A stretch of 64,000 bases of DNA from Xenorhabdus griffiniae. GTDB lineage: Bacteria > Pseudomonadota > Gammaproteobacteria > Enterobacterales > Enterobacteriaceae. Both the position numbers and the translations under genes were made by a program. Under the pieces are notes generated by a model. It searched no databases. It saw nothing but the letters and a program-made list of their open reading frames with translations, and was not told the origin of the DNA. Position 1 is the stretch's first letter, and the number at the start of each line of letters is the position of its first letter. Of the stretch, positions 47,817-57,675 are shown in pieces. The stretch spans positions 3,504,001-3,568,000 of the forward strand of contig NZ_CP147737.1 of NCBI RefSeq assembly GCF_037265215.1, given 5' to 3'.

Positions 47817-49244
47817 TTATTTCTTTTTCTTTGCTTTAGGGTTTGGCAAGTCAGTGATGCTGCCTTCGTAAATTTCCGCAGCCATACCAATTGATTCGTA
47901 CAGCGTTGGGTGAGCGTGGATAGTCAGCGCGATATCTTCTGCATCACAACCCATTTCGATAGCCAAACCGATTTCACCCAGCAGTTCACCGCCGTTAGTA
48001 CCAACAATAGCACCACCGATAATGCGGTTAGTTTCTTTATCGAAAATCAGCTTGGTCATACCATCTGAACAGTCAGATGCAATTGCACGACCAGATGCTG
48101 CCCATGGGAAAGTCGCGGTTTCGTAGCTGATGCCTTTTTCTTTTGCTTCTTTCTCTGTCAGGCCAACCCATGCCACTTCTGGCTCAGTGTAAGCAATGGA
48201 TGGAATAACTTTTGGATCGAAGTAATGTTTCTTACCAGAAATAACTTCAGCAGCAACGTGGCCTTCGTGGACACCTTTGTGCGCCAGCATTGGCTGACCA
48301 ACGATATCACCGATAGCAAAGATATGAGGCACGTTAGTACGCATTTGTTTATCCACACGGATAAAGCCACGATCATCAACTTCAACGCCCGCTTTGCCAG
48401 CATCGATCAATTTACCGTTTGGTACACGGCCGATGGCAACCAGAACCGCATCATAACGCTGTGGCTCTGCCGGTGCTTTCTTACCTTCCATTGTTACGTA
48501 GATGCCATCTTCTTTCGCTTCTACTGCGGTCACTTTCGTTTCCAGCATCAAGTTGAACTTCTTGCTGATGCGTTTAGTGAACACTTTAACAACGTCTTTA
48601 TCCGCCGCAGGGATCACCTGGTCGAACATTTCTACCACATCGATCTGAGAACCCAGCGCGTGGTAAACAGTACCCATTTCCAGACCGATAATACCACCGC
48701 CCATCACTAACAGGCGTCCTGGAACGGTTTTCAGTTCCAGTGCATCGGTAGAATCCCATACACGAGGATCATCATGTGGAATGAATGGTAGCTGAATTGG
48801 GCGTGAACCCGCTGCGATAATGGCATTCTCAAAATTAATTGTTGTTGCGCCGTTTTCGCCTTCTACCACCAGAGTGTTAGCGCCGGTGAATTTACCAACA
48901 CCGTTAACAACGTTAACTTTACGGCCCTTAGCCATGCCGCCCAGACCACCTGTCAACTGAGAAATAACTTTTTCTTTCCAGAGACGGATCTTATCGATAT
49001 CAGTTTGCGGTTCACCAAACACGATACCATGCTGTGCCAGTGCTTTTGCTTCTTCAATCACTTTGGCAACATGCAGCAGAGCTTTGGATGGGATACAACC
49101 AACATTCAGGCAAACACCACCCAAAGTAGAGTAACGTTCAACCAGAACAGTATCCAATCCTAAGTCCGCACAACGGAAAGCAGCAGAATACCCTGCTGGG
49201 CCTGCTCCAAGCACCACTACCTGGGCTTTAATTTCAGTACTCAT
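47817..49244 (-). CDS. lpd: Dihydrolipoamide dehydrogenase (E3)
   Basis: 475 residues from the ATG at 49244. The FAD loop VLGAGPAGYSAAFRC, the redox-active pair GGVCLNVGCIPSKALL (about residues 41-56) and the C-terminal His-Glu dyad (HAHPTLYES) are present. It reoxidises lipoyl groups in pyruvate and 2-oxoglutarate dehydrogenases and in glycine cleavage, so it serves aceEF and gcvTHP in this window. It lies downstream of aceF with a 200-bp gap that may contain its own promoter. Confidence 0.98.
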   Translation of the reverse strand: MSTEIKAQVVVLGAGPAGYSAAFRCADLGLDTVLVERYSTLGGVCLNVGCIPSKALLHVAKVIEEAKALAQHGIVFGEPQTDIDKIRLWKEKVISQLTGGLGGMAKGRKVNVVNGVGKFTGANTLVVEGENGATTINFENAIIAAGSRPIQLPFIPHDDPRVWDSTDALELKTVPGRLLVMGGGIIGLEMGTVYHALGSQIDVVEMFDQVIPAADKDVVKVFTKRISKKFNLMLETKVTAVEAKEDGIYVTMEGKKAPAEPQRYDAVLVAIGRVPNGKLIDAGKAGVEVDDRGFIRVDKQMRTNVPHIFAIGDIVGQPMLAHKGVHEGHVAAEVISGKKHYFDPKVIPSIAYTEPEVAWVGLTEKEAKEKGISYETATFPWAASGRAIASDCSDGMTKLIFDKETNRIIGGAIVGTNGGELLGEIGLAIEMGCDAEDIALTIHAHPTLYESIGMAAEIYEGSITDLPNPKAKKKK

Positions 49245-49420
49245 CATGACCTCTTAATTGTTTGTCCGGCGGGTCAGACGAAAAAAAACCATATTCCACC
49301 GGGACGTACACACCGCGAGCAGTTTACAGAATTGTAAATAACCTGAAAAGCGCGTTAACGTGACAGAAATCCCAACCTGCCAGATGCAAGACGAAAAACT
49401 CTGTCACGGTAGTAATCATC

Positions 49421-49442
49421 AGGCCAGTATATTTACTGGCCT
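49421..49442 (-). other. Hairpin immediately after aceF stop
   Basis: The 9-bp stem AGGCCAGTA/TACTGGCCT lies five bases after the aceF stop. No T-run follows, so it may be an mRNA-stabilising or processing structure rather than a terminator. Confidence 0.6.
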
Positions 49443-49447
49443 TTGCA

Positions 49448-51292
49448 TTACATCACCAAACGGCGGATGTCGCTCATCAATTGATTAATATAAGTGATGA
49501 AACGTGCACCATCTGCCCCGTCGATCACACGGTGGTCGAAAGACAGAGACATAGGCAGAATCAGGCGCGGAACGAATTCTTTACCATTCCAGACTGGTTT
49601 CATGGAAGAACGAGACAGCCCCATGATTGCCACTTCTGGCGCATTCACAATTGGTGCAAAACCGGTAGTACCGATACCACCCAAGCTGGAAATGGTGAAG
49701 CAACCACCCTGCATGTCGGAAGCGGTCAGTTTACCAGCACGTGCTTTCTTGGAAACTTCAGCCAGTTCTCTGGACAGTTCCATGATGCCTTTCTTGTTGA
49801 CGTCCTTGAATACAGGAACAACCAGGCCGTTAGGTGTGTCAACCGCGATACCGATGTTGACATATTTTTTCAGGATCAGCTTCTGGCCATCTTCAGAAAT
49901 GGAGCTGTTAAAGCGAGGCATTGCTTCCAGCGCCTTCGCAGCAGCTTTCATGACGAACACCAGCGGAGTGATTTTCACGCCCAGCTGTTTCTTCTCAGCT
50001 TCTTTGTTCTGTTGCTTACGGAACTCTTCAACTTCAGTGATATCCGCTTCATCGAACAGGTTAACGTGAGGGATCATAACCCAGTTACGGCTGAGGTTAG
50101 CACCAGAAATTTTCTGGATGCGGCTCATTTCAACTTCTTCGATTTCACCGAATTTGCTGAAATCAACTTTTGGCCAAGGCAACATACCTGGCAGACCGCC
50201 ACCCGCAGCAGCTGGCGCTGCTTCTGCACGTTTAATCGCCTCTTTCACATAAGCCTGAACGTCTTCGCGCAGGATGCGACCCTTACGGCCAGTTCCTTTT
50301 ACTTTAGCCAGATTTACGCCAAATTCACGAGCCAGACGACGAATCACTGGAGTCGCGTGAACGTAAGCGTCATTTTCGGCAAACTCATTTTTGCTTTCTG
50401 CTGGTTTGCTTGCTGCTGGCGCTGGTGCTGCTTTCGCAGGTTCAGCCGCAGGAGCCGGAGCCGCTACTGGCGCAGGGGCTGCACCCGCAACTTCAAATAC
50501 CATGATCAGAGAACCGGTTTTAACTTTATCGCCAGTAGCGATTTTGATCTCTTTCACTGTACCCGCGAATGGTGCAGGAACTTCCATTGACGCCTTGTCA
50601 CCTTCAACTGTGATCAGTGACTGCTCTTCAGCAATGGTATCGCCCACTTTTACCATGATTTCGGTTACTTCAACTTCGTCACCACCGATATCAGGTACGT
50701 TCACTTCTTTTGCTGCAGAAGCCACAGGCGCTGCTGCTGGAGCCGCTACCGGTGCGGGCGCTGCGCCAGAACCTGCCACTTCAAATACCATGATCAGAGA
50801 ACCGGTTTTAACTTTATCGCCAGTAGCGATTTTGATCTCTTTCACCGTACCTGCGAATGGTGCAGGAACTTCCATTGACGCCTTGTCACCTTCAACCGTG
50901 ATCAGTGATTGCTCTTCAGTAACCGTATCACCTACTTTTACCATGATTTCGGTCACTTCAACTTCGTCACCACCGATATCTGGCACATTCACTTCTTTAC
51001 TTTCTACTGCTGCTGGTGCGGCCGCGACTGGCTGTGCAGGTGCAGCTTCTGCTGCACCATTTGCGGATTCAAAAACCATAATCAGTTTGCCAGTTTCAAC
51101 TTTATCGCCAACCGCAACTTTGATTTCTTTAACTACACCCGCCTGTGGAGAAGGGACTTCCATAGACGCTTTGTCACCTTCAACCGTGATCAGTGACTGT
51201 TCTGCTTCTACTGTGTCACCAACTTTCACCAGAATCTCGGTAACTTCAACTTCATCTGCACCAATATCAGGTACGTTAATTTCGATAGACAT
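49448..51292 (-). CDS. aceF: Dihydrolipoyl acetyltransferase (E2), three lipoyl domains
   Basis: 614 residues. Three tandem lipoyl domains, each with the GDKASMEVP lysine motif, lie at about residues 1-75, 100-175 and 200-275. They are joined by Ala/Pro-rich linkers. The E1/E3-binding domain ([15 protein letters not shown]) is near residue 330, and the catalytic domain ends with the [15 protein letters not shown] active-site motif. It forms the core of pyruvate dehydrogenase. DNA for lipoyl domains 2 and 3 is nearly identical, suggesting recent duplication or gene conversion. It is 13 bp after aceE. Confidence 0.98.
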   Translation of the reverse strand: MSIEINVPDIGADEVEVTEILVKVGDTVEAEQSLITVEGDKASMEVPSPQAGVVKEIKVAVGDKVETGKLIMVFESANGAAEAAPAQPVAAAPAAVESKEVNVPDIGGDEVEVTEIMVKVGDTVTEEQSLITVEGDKASMEVPAPFAGTVKEIKIATGDKVKTGSLIMVFEVAGSGAAPAPVAAPAAAPVASAAKEVNVPDIGGDEVEVTEIMVKVGDTIAEEQSLITVEGDKASMEVPAPFAGTVKEIKIATGDKVKTGSLIMVFEVAGAAPAPVAAPAPAAEPAKAAPAPAASKPAESKNEFAENDAYVHATPVIRRLAREFGVNLAKVKGTGRKGRILREDVQAYVKEAIKRAEAAPAAAGGGLPGMLPWPKVDFSKFGEIEEVEMSRIQKISGANLSRNWVMIPHVNLFDEADITEVEEFRKQQNKEAEKKQLGVKITPLVFVMKAAAKALEAMPRFNSSISEDGQKLILKKYVNIGIAVDTPNGLVVPVFKDVNKKGIMELSRELAEVSKKARAGKLTASDMQGGCFTISSLGGIGTTGFAPIVNAPEVAIMGLSRSSMKPVWNGKEFVPRLILPMSLSFDHRVIDGADGARFITYINQLMSDIRRLVM

Positions 51293-51305
51293 TAATCTTT
51301 ACCTC

Positions 51306-53969
51306 TTATGCCAGACGTGGGTTAACTTTTTCTGGGTTGATGTTGTATTTCTTGATAGCTTCTTCAACAACTTTCACATCAACTTCGCCACGTTTAGCCA
51401 GTTCACCCAGAGCTGCAACAACCACATAAGAAGCATCAACTTCAAAGTGATGACGCAGGTTTTCACGGCTGTCAGAACGACCAAAACCGTCAGTACCCAA
51501 TACACGATAGTCGCTTGCAGGAACGAAGTTACGTACTTGCTCTGCAAACAGTTTCATATAGTCAGTAGAAGCAACAGCCGGAGCATCGTTCATGATCTGA
51601 GCAATATAAGGAACACGAGGTTCTTCTGATGGGTGCAGCATGTTCCAACGCTCACAATCCTGACCATCACGAGCCAGTTCAGTGAAGGAGGTTACGCTGT
51701 ATACATCGGAACCGATGCCGTATTCAGCAGACAGGATCTTCGCTGCTTCACGAACGTGACGCAGGATAGAACCAGAGCCCAGCAACTGAACTTTACCTTT
51801 CGCACCGTCCAGGCTTTCCAGCTTGTAGATACCTTTACGGATGCCTTCTTCAGCACCTTCCGGCATGGCTGGCATGTGATAGTTTTCGTTCAGAGTGGTG
51901 ATGTAGTAGTAGATGTTCTCTTGTTTCTCACCATACATACGCTCCAAACCATCTTGCATGATAACAGCAACTTCAAAAGCGAATGCTGGATCGTAAGAGA
52001 TACAGTTAGGAATAGTCAGGGACTGAATATGGCTGTGACCATCTTCATGCTGCAAACCTTCCCCGTTCAGCGTTGTACGGCCAGAAGTACCACCAACCAG
52101 GAAGCCACGAGCTTGCTGGTCACCTGCCGCCCAGCACAGATCACCGATACGCTGGAATCCGAACATGGAATAGTAGATGTAGAATGGGATCATTGGCAGG
52201 TTGTTGGTGCTGTAAGAAGTTGCAGCAGCCAGCCAAGATGAAGCAGCACCCAGTTCGTTGATACCTTCTTGCAGGATCTGACCTTTTGCGTCTTCTTTAT
52301 AGTATGCAACTTGCTCACGGTCTTGCGGAGTATACTGCTGACCATTAGGGCTGTAGATACCGATTTGACGGAACAGACCTTCCATACCGAAAGTACGTGC
52401 TTCGTCAGCAATAATTGGAACCAGACGATCTTTGATTGACTTGTTCTTCAGCATGACGTTCAGTGCACGAACGAAAGCGATAGTGGTAGAAATTTCTTTG
52501 GATTGTTCTTCCAGCAGCGAGCTGAATTCTTCCAGTGCTGGGATTTCCAATTTCTCGTCAAAGTTAACGCGACGGCTTGGTACATAACCACCCAGTGCGT
52601 TACGACGCTCATGCAGATATTTAGATTCTTCAGAATCTTTGTCGAAAGTGACGTATGGCAAGTTTTCGATCTGCTCATCAGCGACAGGCACATTGAAACG
52701 ATCACGGAACTGACGAACGCCTTCCATGTTCATTTTCTTAACCTGGTGAGCAATGTTCTTACCTTCAGCGGTATCACCCATACCGTAACCTTTAATGGTC
52801 TGAGCCAAGATTACAGTTGGTTTGCCAGTGGTATCCTGTGCTTTTTTCAGTGCAGCGTAAACTTTCTTCGGATCGTGACCACCACGGTTCAAAGCCCAAA
52901 TTTCGTCATCAGTCATATCTTTGACTAATGCAGCAGTTTCTGGGTAACGACCGAAGAAGTGTTCACGAACATAAGCGCCATCTTTAGACTTAAATGTCTG
53001 ATAGTCACCGTCCAACGTTTCGTTCATCAGTTGAACCAGTTTACCGCTGGTATCTTTACGCAGCAGTTCGTCCCAACGCTCACCCCACAGGACTTTCAGT
53101 ACCTGCCAGCCAGCGCCGTCGAAGATACCTTCCAGTTCGTTAACAATTTTGCCGTTACCGGTTACTGGGCCATCCAGACGCTGCAAGTTACAGTTGATGA
53201 TAAATACCAGGTTATCCAGTTTTTCACGAGTTGCGATAGTGATCGCACCTTTAGATTCTGGCTCATCCATTTCACCGTCGCCCAGGAAAGCGTAAACGGT
53301 TTGTTTAGAGGTATCTTTCAGACCACGATTTTCCAGATATTTAAGGAACTTAGCCTGATAAATAGCGGAAATTGGCCCCAGACCCATTGAAACAGTTGGG
53401 AACTGCCAGAAGTCAGGCATCAATTTTGGATGTGGGTAAGAAGACAAGCCATTACCGCCGATTTCTTGACGGAAATTGTTCATCTGCTCTTCAGTCAGAC
53501 GGCCTTCAAGGAAGGCACGGGCGTAAACGCCTGGAGAAATGTGGCCCTGGAAGTATACCAAGTCACCACCATCGTTTTCGTTACGAGCACGGAAGAAGTG
53601 GTTAAAACAAACTTCATAAACAGTTGCGGAAGACTGGAATGAAGCCATGTGACCACCCAATTCCAGATCTTTTTTAGATGCACGCAGAACAGTCATCACC
53701 GCATTCCAGCGAATAGCAGAGCGGATTCGGCGCTCTAAATCCAGGTTGCCAGGGTAAGCAGGCTCATCCTCAACAGGAATAGTGTTGATGTAATCACGGC
53801 TTGCAGTACCTGCAGCAACGTTAACGCCACCTTTACGAGCTTCACTCAAAACCTGATCAATCAGGAACTGAGCGCGCTCAACACCTTCTTCACGGATGAC
53901 CGATTCGATCGCCTGTAACCAATCGCGAGTTTCGATCGGATCCACGTCATTTTTCAAAATATCTGACAT
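51306..53969 (-). CDS. aceE: Pyruvate dehydrogenase E1 component
   Basis: 887 residues, the homodimeric E1 length. The thiamine diphosphate motif is seen in GDGEMDEPESKGAI (about residue 230) with NCNLQRLDG closing it. It decarboxylates pyruvate and acetylates the E2 lipoyl groups. It is followed by aceF and preceded by pdhR. A large inverted repeat lies in its leader at 54012-54068. Confidence 0.98.
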   Translation of the reverse strand: MSDILKNDVDPIETRDWLQAIESVIREEGVERAQFLIDQVLSEARKGGVNVAAGTASRDYINTIPVEDEPAYPGNLDLERRIRSAIRWNAVMTVLRASKKDLELGGHMASFQSSATVYEVCFNHFFRARNENDGGDLVYFQGHISPGVYARAFLEGRLTEEQMNNFRQEIGGNGLSSYPHPKLMPDFWQFPTVSMGLGPISAIYQAKFLKYLENRGLKDTSKQTVYAFLGDGEMDEPESKGAITIATREKLDNLVFIINCNLQRLDGPVTGNGKIVNELEGIFDGAGWQVLKVLWGERWDELLRKDTSGKLVQLMNETLDGDYQTFKSKDGAYVREHFFGRYPETAALVKDMTDDEIWALNRGGHDPKKVYAALKKAQDTTGKPTVILAQTIKGYGMGDTAEGKNIAHQVKKMNMEGVRQFRDRFNVPVADEQIENLPYVTFDKDSEESKYLHERRNALGGYVPSRRVNFDEKLEIPALEEFSSLLEEQSKEISTTIAFVRALNVMLKNKSIKDRLVPIIADEARTFGMEGLFRQIGIYSPNGQQYTPQDREQVAYYKEDAKGQILQEGINELGAASSWLAAATSYSTNNLPMIPFYIYYSMFGFQRIGDLCWAAGDQQARGFLVGGTSGRTTLNGEGLQHEDGHSHIQSLTIPNCISYDPAFAFEVAVIMQDGLERMYGEKQENIYYYITTLNENYHMPAMPEGAEEGIRKGIYKLESLDGAKGKVQLLGSGSILRHVREAAKILSAEYGIGSDVYSVTSFTELARDGQDCERWNMLHPSEEPRVPYIAQIMNDAPAVASTDYMKLFAEQVRNFVPASDYRVLGTDGFGRSDSRENLRHHFEVDASYVVVAALGELAKRGEVDVKVVEEAIKKYNINPEKVNPRLA

Positions 53970-54011
53970 GGTGTATTCCTTATCTGTTATCTATTTCTAA
54001 TGGTTATTGGA

Positions 54012-54068
54012 GCCTATCTTCTGGTCATACCTTTTGACGAAACTGCCTGTTATGACCGGAAGATAGGC
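54012..54068 (-). promoter_or_regulatory. Long inverted repeat in the pdhR-aceE spacer
   Basis: Arms GCCTATCTTCTGGTCATA and TATGACCGGAAGATAGGC pair over 18 bases with one mismatch/wobble position, 21-base loop. It would fold in the aceE leader mRNA. No T-run follows, so attenuation or mRNA stability is more likely than termination. Confidence 0.6.
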
Positions 54069-54207
54069 CCTGCTATATATTGCCGCTAAAACTCTTGATA
54101 AAGAGTTGACAACTGTACAAACGCAGCAGTCAAGATCTGTACAGTTAAGTTAGAACCTACCCCATTCGGGAATGTGATTTGTCTACGACGCCCTAAGGGA
54201 CAGGCTC

Positions 54208-54972
54208 TTATTCCTGATGTTGTTGGAGCCGCCTCAATGAACGCTCACGACGAGTACGCTCACGAGTCAGATCCAATAAAACTTCTTCAATAAAAGCCAA
54301 ATGGCGATGAGAAGCCTCACGGGCTTTTTCCGGTTCTCTCGCCATGATAGAACGAAAAATTTCAGCTCTATGGTCACTAACCGCTGCCAACATCTCTTTA
54401 CGGGTATAAATGACTTCAAAATTGCGCCTGATATTTTGTTCTAACATTGGGATCATACAGCGCAATAAATGCAGCAATACCACATTATGGGCAGCTTCCG
54501 TGACAACAAGTTGGTATTGCAAGACAGCATCAGATTCCGCATTCACATCACCACTTTGTTGCGCTTCTTGAATGGCAAGATGGCTTTGCTCAATGCGTTG
54601 GAAATCCTCATCAGTTCCTCTAAGCGCTGCATAATAAGCAGCAATCCCCTCTAACGCATGGCGTGCTTCAAGGAGATCGAACTGGGATTCTTGATTCTCT
54701 GCAATAAGTTGGGCAAGTGGGTCGCTGAAACTTTGCCACAGATTGTTCTGTACGAAAGTTCCGCCCCCTTGACGACGGAAAAGAAAGCCTTTGGCTTCCA
54801 ATTTTTGAATGGCTTCGCGCAATGAAGGACGTGATACTTCAAACTGCTTTGCCAGCTCACGCTCAGGCAGCAGTTTTTCTCCCGGGCGTAGCGAGCCTTC
54901 GAGAATGAGCTGTTCAAGACGTTGCTCAATCACATCTGATAACTTTGGTTGGCGAATCTTGCTATAGGCCAT
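54208..54972 (-). CDS. pdhR: Pyruvate-responsive repressor PdhR
   Basis: 254 residues, FadR subfamily of GntR. The winged HTH is at about residues 10-70 ([20 protein letters not shown]), followed by the all-helical FCD effector domain. PdhR represses pdhR-aceEF-lpd and releases on pyruvate. A perfect PdhR operator lies 110 bp upstream of its start, so autoregulation is supported by sequence. Order pdhR-aceE-aceF-lpd matches E. coli. Confidence 0.97.
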   Translation of the reverse strand: MAYSKIRQPKLSDVIEQRLEQLILEGSLRPGEKLLPERELAKQFEVSRPSLREAIQKLEAKGFLFRRQGGGTFVQNNLWQSFSDPLAQLIAENQESQFDLLEARHALEGIAAYYAALRGTDEDFQRIEQSHLAIQEAQQSGDVNAESDAVLQYQLVVTEAAHNVVLLHLLRCMIPMLEQNIRRNFEVIYTRKEMLAAVSDHRAEIFRSIMAREPEKAREASHRHLAFIEEVLLDLTRERTRRERSLRRLQQHQE

Positions 54973-55082
54973 ATCTGCGGTAAGCCATTCAATAAGTAAA
55001 TGTTGCTTTGGACTATGCCTTATTCAACTAAGCCTTACTGACTAAATCTTAGCCATTAAACCCTAGTTAGCAGGTCAAAGTC

Positions 55083-55099
55083 AATTGGTAATACCAATT
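55083..55099. promoter_or_regulatory. PdhR operator
   Basis: AATTGGTAATACCAATT matches the PdhR consensus AATTGGTnnnACCAATT at every defined position and is a perfect palindrome around a 3-base centre. Its location upstream of pdhR fits control of the whole pdhR-aceEF operon. Confidence 0.93.
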
Positions 55100-55280
55100 T
55101 AGAATACAGGGTCTTAAAGTAACAAAGTATTCACTAGCTGTCTATAAAGACCTTGGGCTAAATCATAAAAATCTGCAAATTTTAACAAAAGATTTTAAAT
55201 CTTATTAGAAAATTATAACCAAAGAGGATTGTGAGATGAGAATTATTAGGGAGATTTAACGTTTTTTAAACGTATATACC

Positions 55281-55324
55281 AAAAAGATAAAGGGCATACA
55301 GTTACTCAAACAGCCCTCTATCTT
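55281..55324 (-). terminator. Terminator of ampDE
   Basis: On the minus strand AAGATAGAGGGC/GCCCTTTATCTT (one G-T pair) is followed by TTTGG, 10 bp after the ampE stop. The 361-bp gap between pdhR and ampE holds this, the PdhR operator and no gene; aroP, found here in E. coli, is absent. Confidence 0.75.
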
Positions 55325-55333
55325 TCTTGTTTA

Positions 55334-56188
55334 TCAAACTAAGGCTCCATAAATCGTCAATAGTGCGACAATAATTACGATAGTAAAGGTCGCTTTTTTC
55401 GCTAACGTTACAGCAGCGACAGGCGTTTCTATCGGGTCAAGATGGGGTTCTTTACTTAATGCGAATTGCGCTAATTGACTAACGACCTTGTATTGTGATG
55501 AGCGAAAATCAGTGAGTGATGCAATCCAGGCTGGCAAAGCTTTCTCTCCATGTCCTAACAAAGCATAGGCAATACCAGCCAAACGTGCAGGAAGCCAATC
55601 CAGCCAATGCAGTATGCCGTCAACACCAGATTGTGCTCTCTGCACCGCCGTCGCGTGCTGGGCCAACCAACGTTGATAAGCTCTGAGGCAACCATATCCC
55701 ATCAAAACCGCCGGACCAAATTTACCCAATACAGCCAGCCAAAAAATAGGGGCAAGATAATAACGGAAATTTATCCAAATCAATGAATTTTGTATCTCAC
55801 GTAATCGCTCTTCTTTTGTGGTGTCAGGTAATGTGCCCTGAATCATCGTCAGACGAGCAAGATACTTTTTCTGCTGTCCAACATCATCCTGACGCACTGC
55901 CTGGAGATATCCACGGTAATCATGCCGCAATCTGCCTGCACCAATACATAACAGACTAATTATGATACCCAGCACAATCGCGAGAATACCAAAAACAACA
56001 GAGCTAGAAATATCAATCAACTTCCATGTCAATAAAGCGACCAGAAAGGTCATTCCCAAGCTACCCCATAGTGAATGTGACTTGAGTCTGGCAAAAGCTG
56101 GGGCTAAATAGCGTTCCAGTTGCCAGTGATCCCTCATCTTAAAAACACGTTCCCATGCCAGTATTAACAATAGAATAAAGAGAGTCAT
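55334..56188 (-). CDS. ampE: AmpE inner-membrane protein
   Basis: 284 residues from the ATG at 56188, which overlaps the ampD stop as ATGA; an earlier in-frame start would run into ampD and is rejected. It has four hydrophobic segments, with LLCIGAGRLRHDY, SLIWINFRYYLAPIFWL and GHGEKALPAWIASL as conserved blocks. It is linked to beta-lactamase regulation by its operon with ampD; its own activity is unclear. Confidence 0.94.
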   Translation of the reverse strand: MTLFILLLILAWERVFKMRDHWQLERYLAPAFARLKSHSLWGSLGMTFLVALLTWKLIDISSSVVFGILAIVLGIIISLLCIGAGRLRHDYRGYLQAVRQDDVGQQKKYLARLTMIQGTLPDTTKEERLREIQNSLIWINFRYYLAPIFWLAVLGKFGPAVLMGYGCLRAYQRWLAQHATAVQRAQSGVDGILHWLDWLPARLAGIAYALLGHGEKALPAWIASLTDFRSSQYKVVSQLAQFALSKEPHLDPIETPVAAVTLAKKATFTIVIIVALLTIYGALV

Positions 56189-56736
56189 CCAACTCGCTCC
56201 TTCAATAATTGACGGTAATGTTCCCAATAAAAATAAGGCCCAGGATCAGTTTTCCTTCCCGGCGCGATATCGCTGTGTCCTGTAATATTGTCACGAATAT
56301 CAGGATATTGGCTAATAAGCAGCTCAGTAACTTCCACTAATTGAGTGTACTGAATTTCAGTAAACTCCTCATAATCTGTGCCTTCCAGTTCAATGCCTAT
56401 CGAAAAATCATTACATTTCTCACGGTCACAGTAGCAGGAAACGCCAGCATGCCAAGCTCTTTTATTGAAAGGAACATATTGTACAATCTCACCATCACGC
56501 CGGATTAAGCAGTGGGCAGAAACACGTAAATGCTTAATTTCATCAAAAAAAGGATCAGCTTTAGGATCTAAAGTTCCCATAAATAATTGATCAATATAAG
56601 GGCCACCAAACTTGCCAGGAGGTAAACTGATGTTATGAATAACCAATAATGCTGGTGTTTCTCCTTCTGGGCGCAGATCACAGTGCGGGGAAACAACCTT
56701 TCTCGCACCATCAATCCACCCTTCATGCAGCTTCAT
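56185..56736 (-). CDS. ampD: 1,6-anhydro-N-acetylmuramyl-L-alanine amidase AmpD
   Basis: 183 residues. The zinc ligands of the Amidase_2 fold are seen in VIHNISLPPG (His near residue 33) and TGHSDIAPGRKTDPGP (His and Asp near residues 154-164). It is cytoplasmic and cleaves the peptide from recycled anhydro-muropeptides, which keeps ampC-type induction low. Translation is coupled to ampE. It is divergent from ppdD. Confidence 0.96.
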   Translation of the reverse strand: MKLHEGWIDGARKVVSPHCDLRPEGETPALLVIHNISLPPGKFGGPYIDQLFMGTLDPKADPFFDEIKHLRVSAHCLIRRDGEIVQYVPFNKRAWHAGVSCYCDREKCNDFSIGIELEGTDYEEFTEIQYTQLVEVTELLISQYPDIRDNITGHSDIAPGRKTDPGPYFYWEHYRQLLKERVG

Positions 56737-57033
56737 TCTTTTACCTCCCCCTTAATATTTAATATCACTTTGCCAAAATCACCATTCCAATCTGGCCAAT
56801 ATCAATCAGCTTCATTAAACGTAATACTCTGGCTTAAAGTGTAACCAGTTAGCATGTTAGCACCTTTAATCGGCCAATATATCAGGTGATTTCTTACTTT
56901 ACGGACAGACTCGAAAAATTTGTGCAAAAAAATGTAACATAAAATTATTTTTTCGAGCCAGCTTCATGATTTTTATTAACCATATTTTATTTTTCTCTTT
57001 TTTCTCCATGATTATTGGCGCCGATACCCAACA
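56737..57033. other. Divergent spacer ampD-ppdD without nadC
   Basis: No gene is seen. In E. coli nadC lies between ampD and ppdD; no recognisable remnant is present here. It must carry promoters for ampDE and ppdD-hofBC. Confidence 0.55.
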
Positions 57034-57060
57034 GATTGCAACTTAAAGTTTAATGCGTAT
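57034..57060. repeat. Half copy of the palindromic element in the ppdD leader
   Basis: ATTGCAACTTAAAGTTTAAT followed by GCGTAT is the right end of the 107-bp element with one base changed. The ppdD ribosome site AAGGAG follows at once. Confidence 0.65.
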
Positions 57061-57073
57061 ATAAGGAGAAAAA

Positions 57074-57496
57074 ATGAAACAACAAGGATTTACATTAATT
57101 GAAGTGATGGTTGTTATGGCTATCGTGTCTATTCTTGGCGCAATTGCCATTCCCAGCTATCAGGGATATATCCAAAAAGCCGCATTAACCGATATGCTAC
57201 AAGCTATTGTGCCTTATAAATCTGGTGTGGAACTGTGTCGCTTCGAAGCTGAAAATTACAAAGATTGCCACTCTGGTCATCCCTCCATTCCATCAGGCCA
57301 CAATAGCCGCTATATCAGCACCATATCAGTAAAAGAGGGAGAGATAACAATAGTGGGCCAGCAAAACCTGAATGGACTCCATGCCACATTAAAACCTATT
57401 CAAGATACAAAGACTGGTTTCGTTCAATGGAAAGCGATTTGTGAATCTGAAAATGAATCGTTAAAACTAAAATGCCAGGAAACCTTGAAATTTTAA
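57074..57496 (+). CDS. ppdD: Type IV major pilin-like prepilin PpdD
   Basis: 140 residues. It has a class III prepilin leader, MKQQG/FTLIEVMVVMAI: short basic leader, Gly-Phe cleavage site, Glu5, then the hydrophobic helix. The C-terminal Cys pair (CESE...LKC) fits the pilin disulfide loop. It is the likely subunit of a type IV pilus or pseudopilus assembled by hofB-hofC. The prepilin peptidase is not in this window. Confidence 0.92.
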   Translation: MKQQGFTLIEVMVVMAIVSILGAIAIPSYQGYIQKAALTDMLQAIVPYKSGVELCRFEAENYKDCHSGHPSIPSGHNSRYISTISVKEGEITIVGQQNLNGLHATLKPIQDTKTGFVQWKAICESENESLKLKCQETLKF

Positions 57497-57597
57497 CTTC
57501 CCACTTTCATTCCTGACAAGATTTAAATTGAAGAGAAAACAATTAAGTCACGCCAATAAATAGGTTTTCATAATACTGAGAGTATCAGATGTTGGAG

Positions 57598-57630
57598 TTC
57601 CTTACCCCGCGCGGAGCGCGGGGTAAGGAA
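57598..57630. other. GC-rich perfect hairpin between ppdD and hofB
   Basis: A 15-bp perfect stem TTCCTTACCCCGCGC/GCGCGGGGTAAGGAA with loop GGA, extended outside by GGAG/CTCC. No T-run follows. It may control or stabilise the mRNA between the highly expressed pilin and the ATPase gene, or be a small palindromic repeat. Confidence 0.8.
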
Positions 57631-57675
57631 TACTCCTATCATTTTGAAACGCTATTTATTAAAGGAATAAAGATA

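Noticed and set aside
50391..51629. Large plus-strand ORF opposite aceF
   Set aside because: It is the antisense shadow of the Ala/Pro-rich lipoyl domains and shows no ribosome site or family match.
57589..57675. Longer N-terminus for HofB
   Set aside because: It would translate the GC-rich hairpin; a better ribosome site and family fit support the ATG at 57676.
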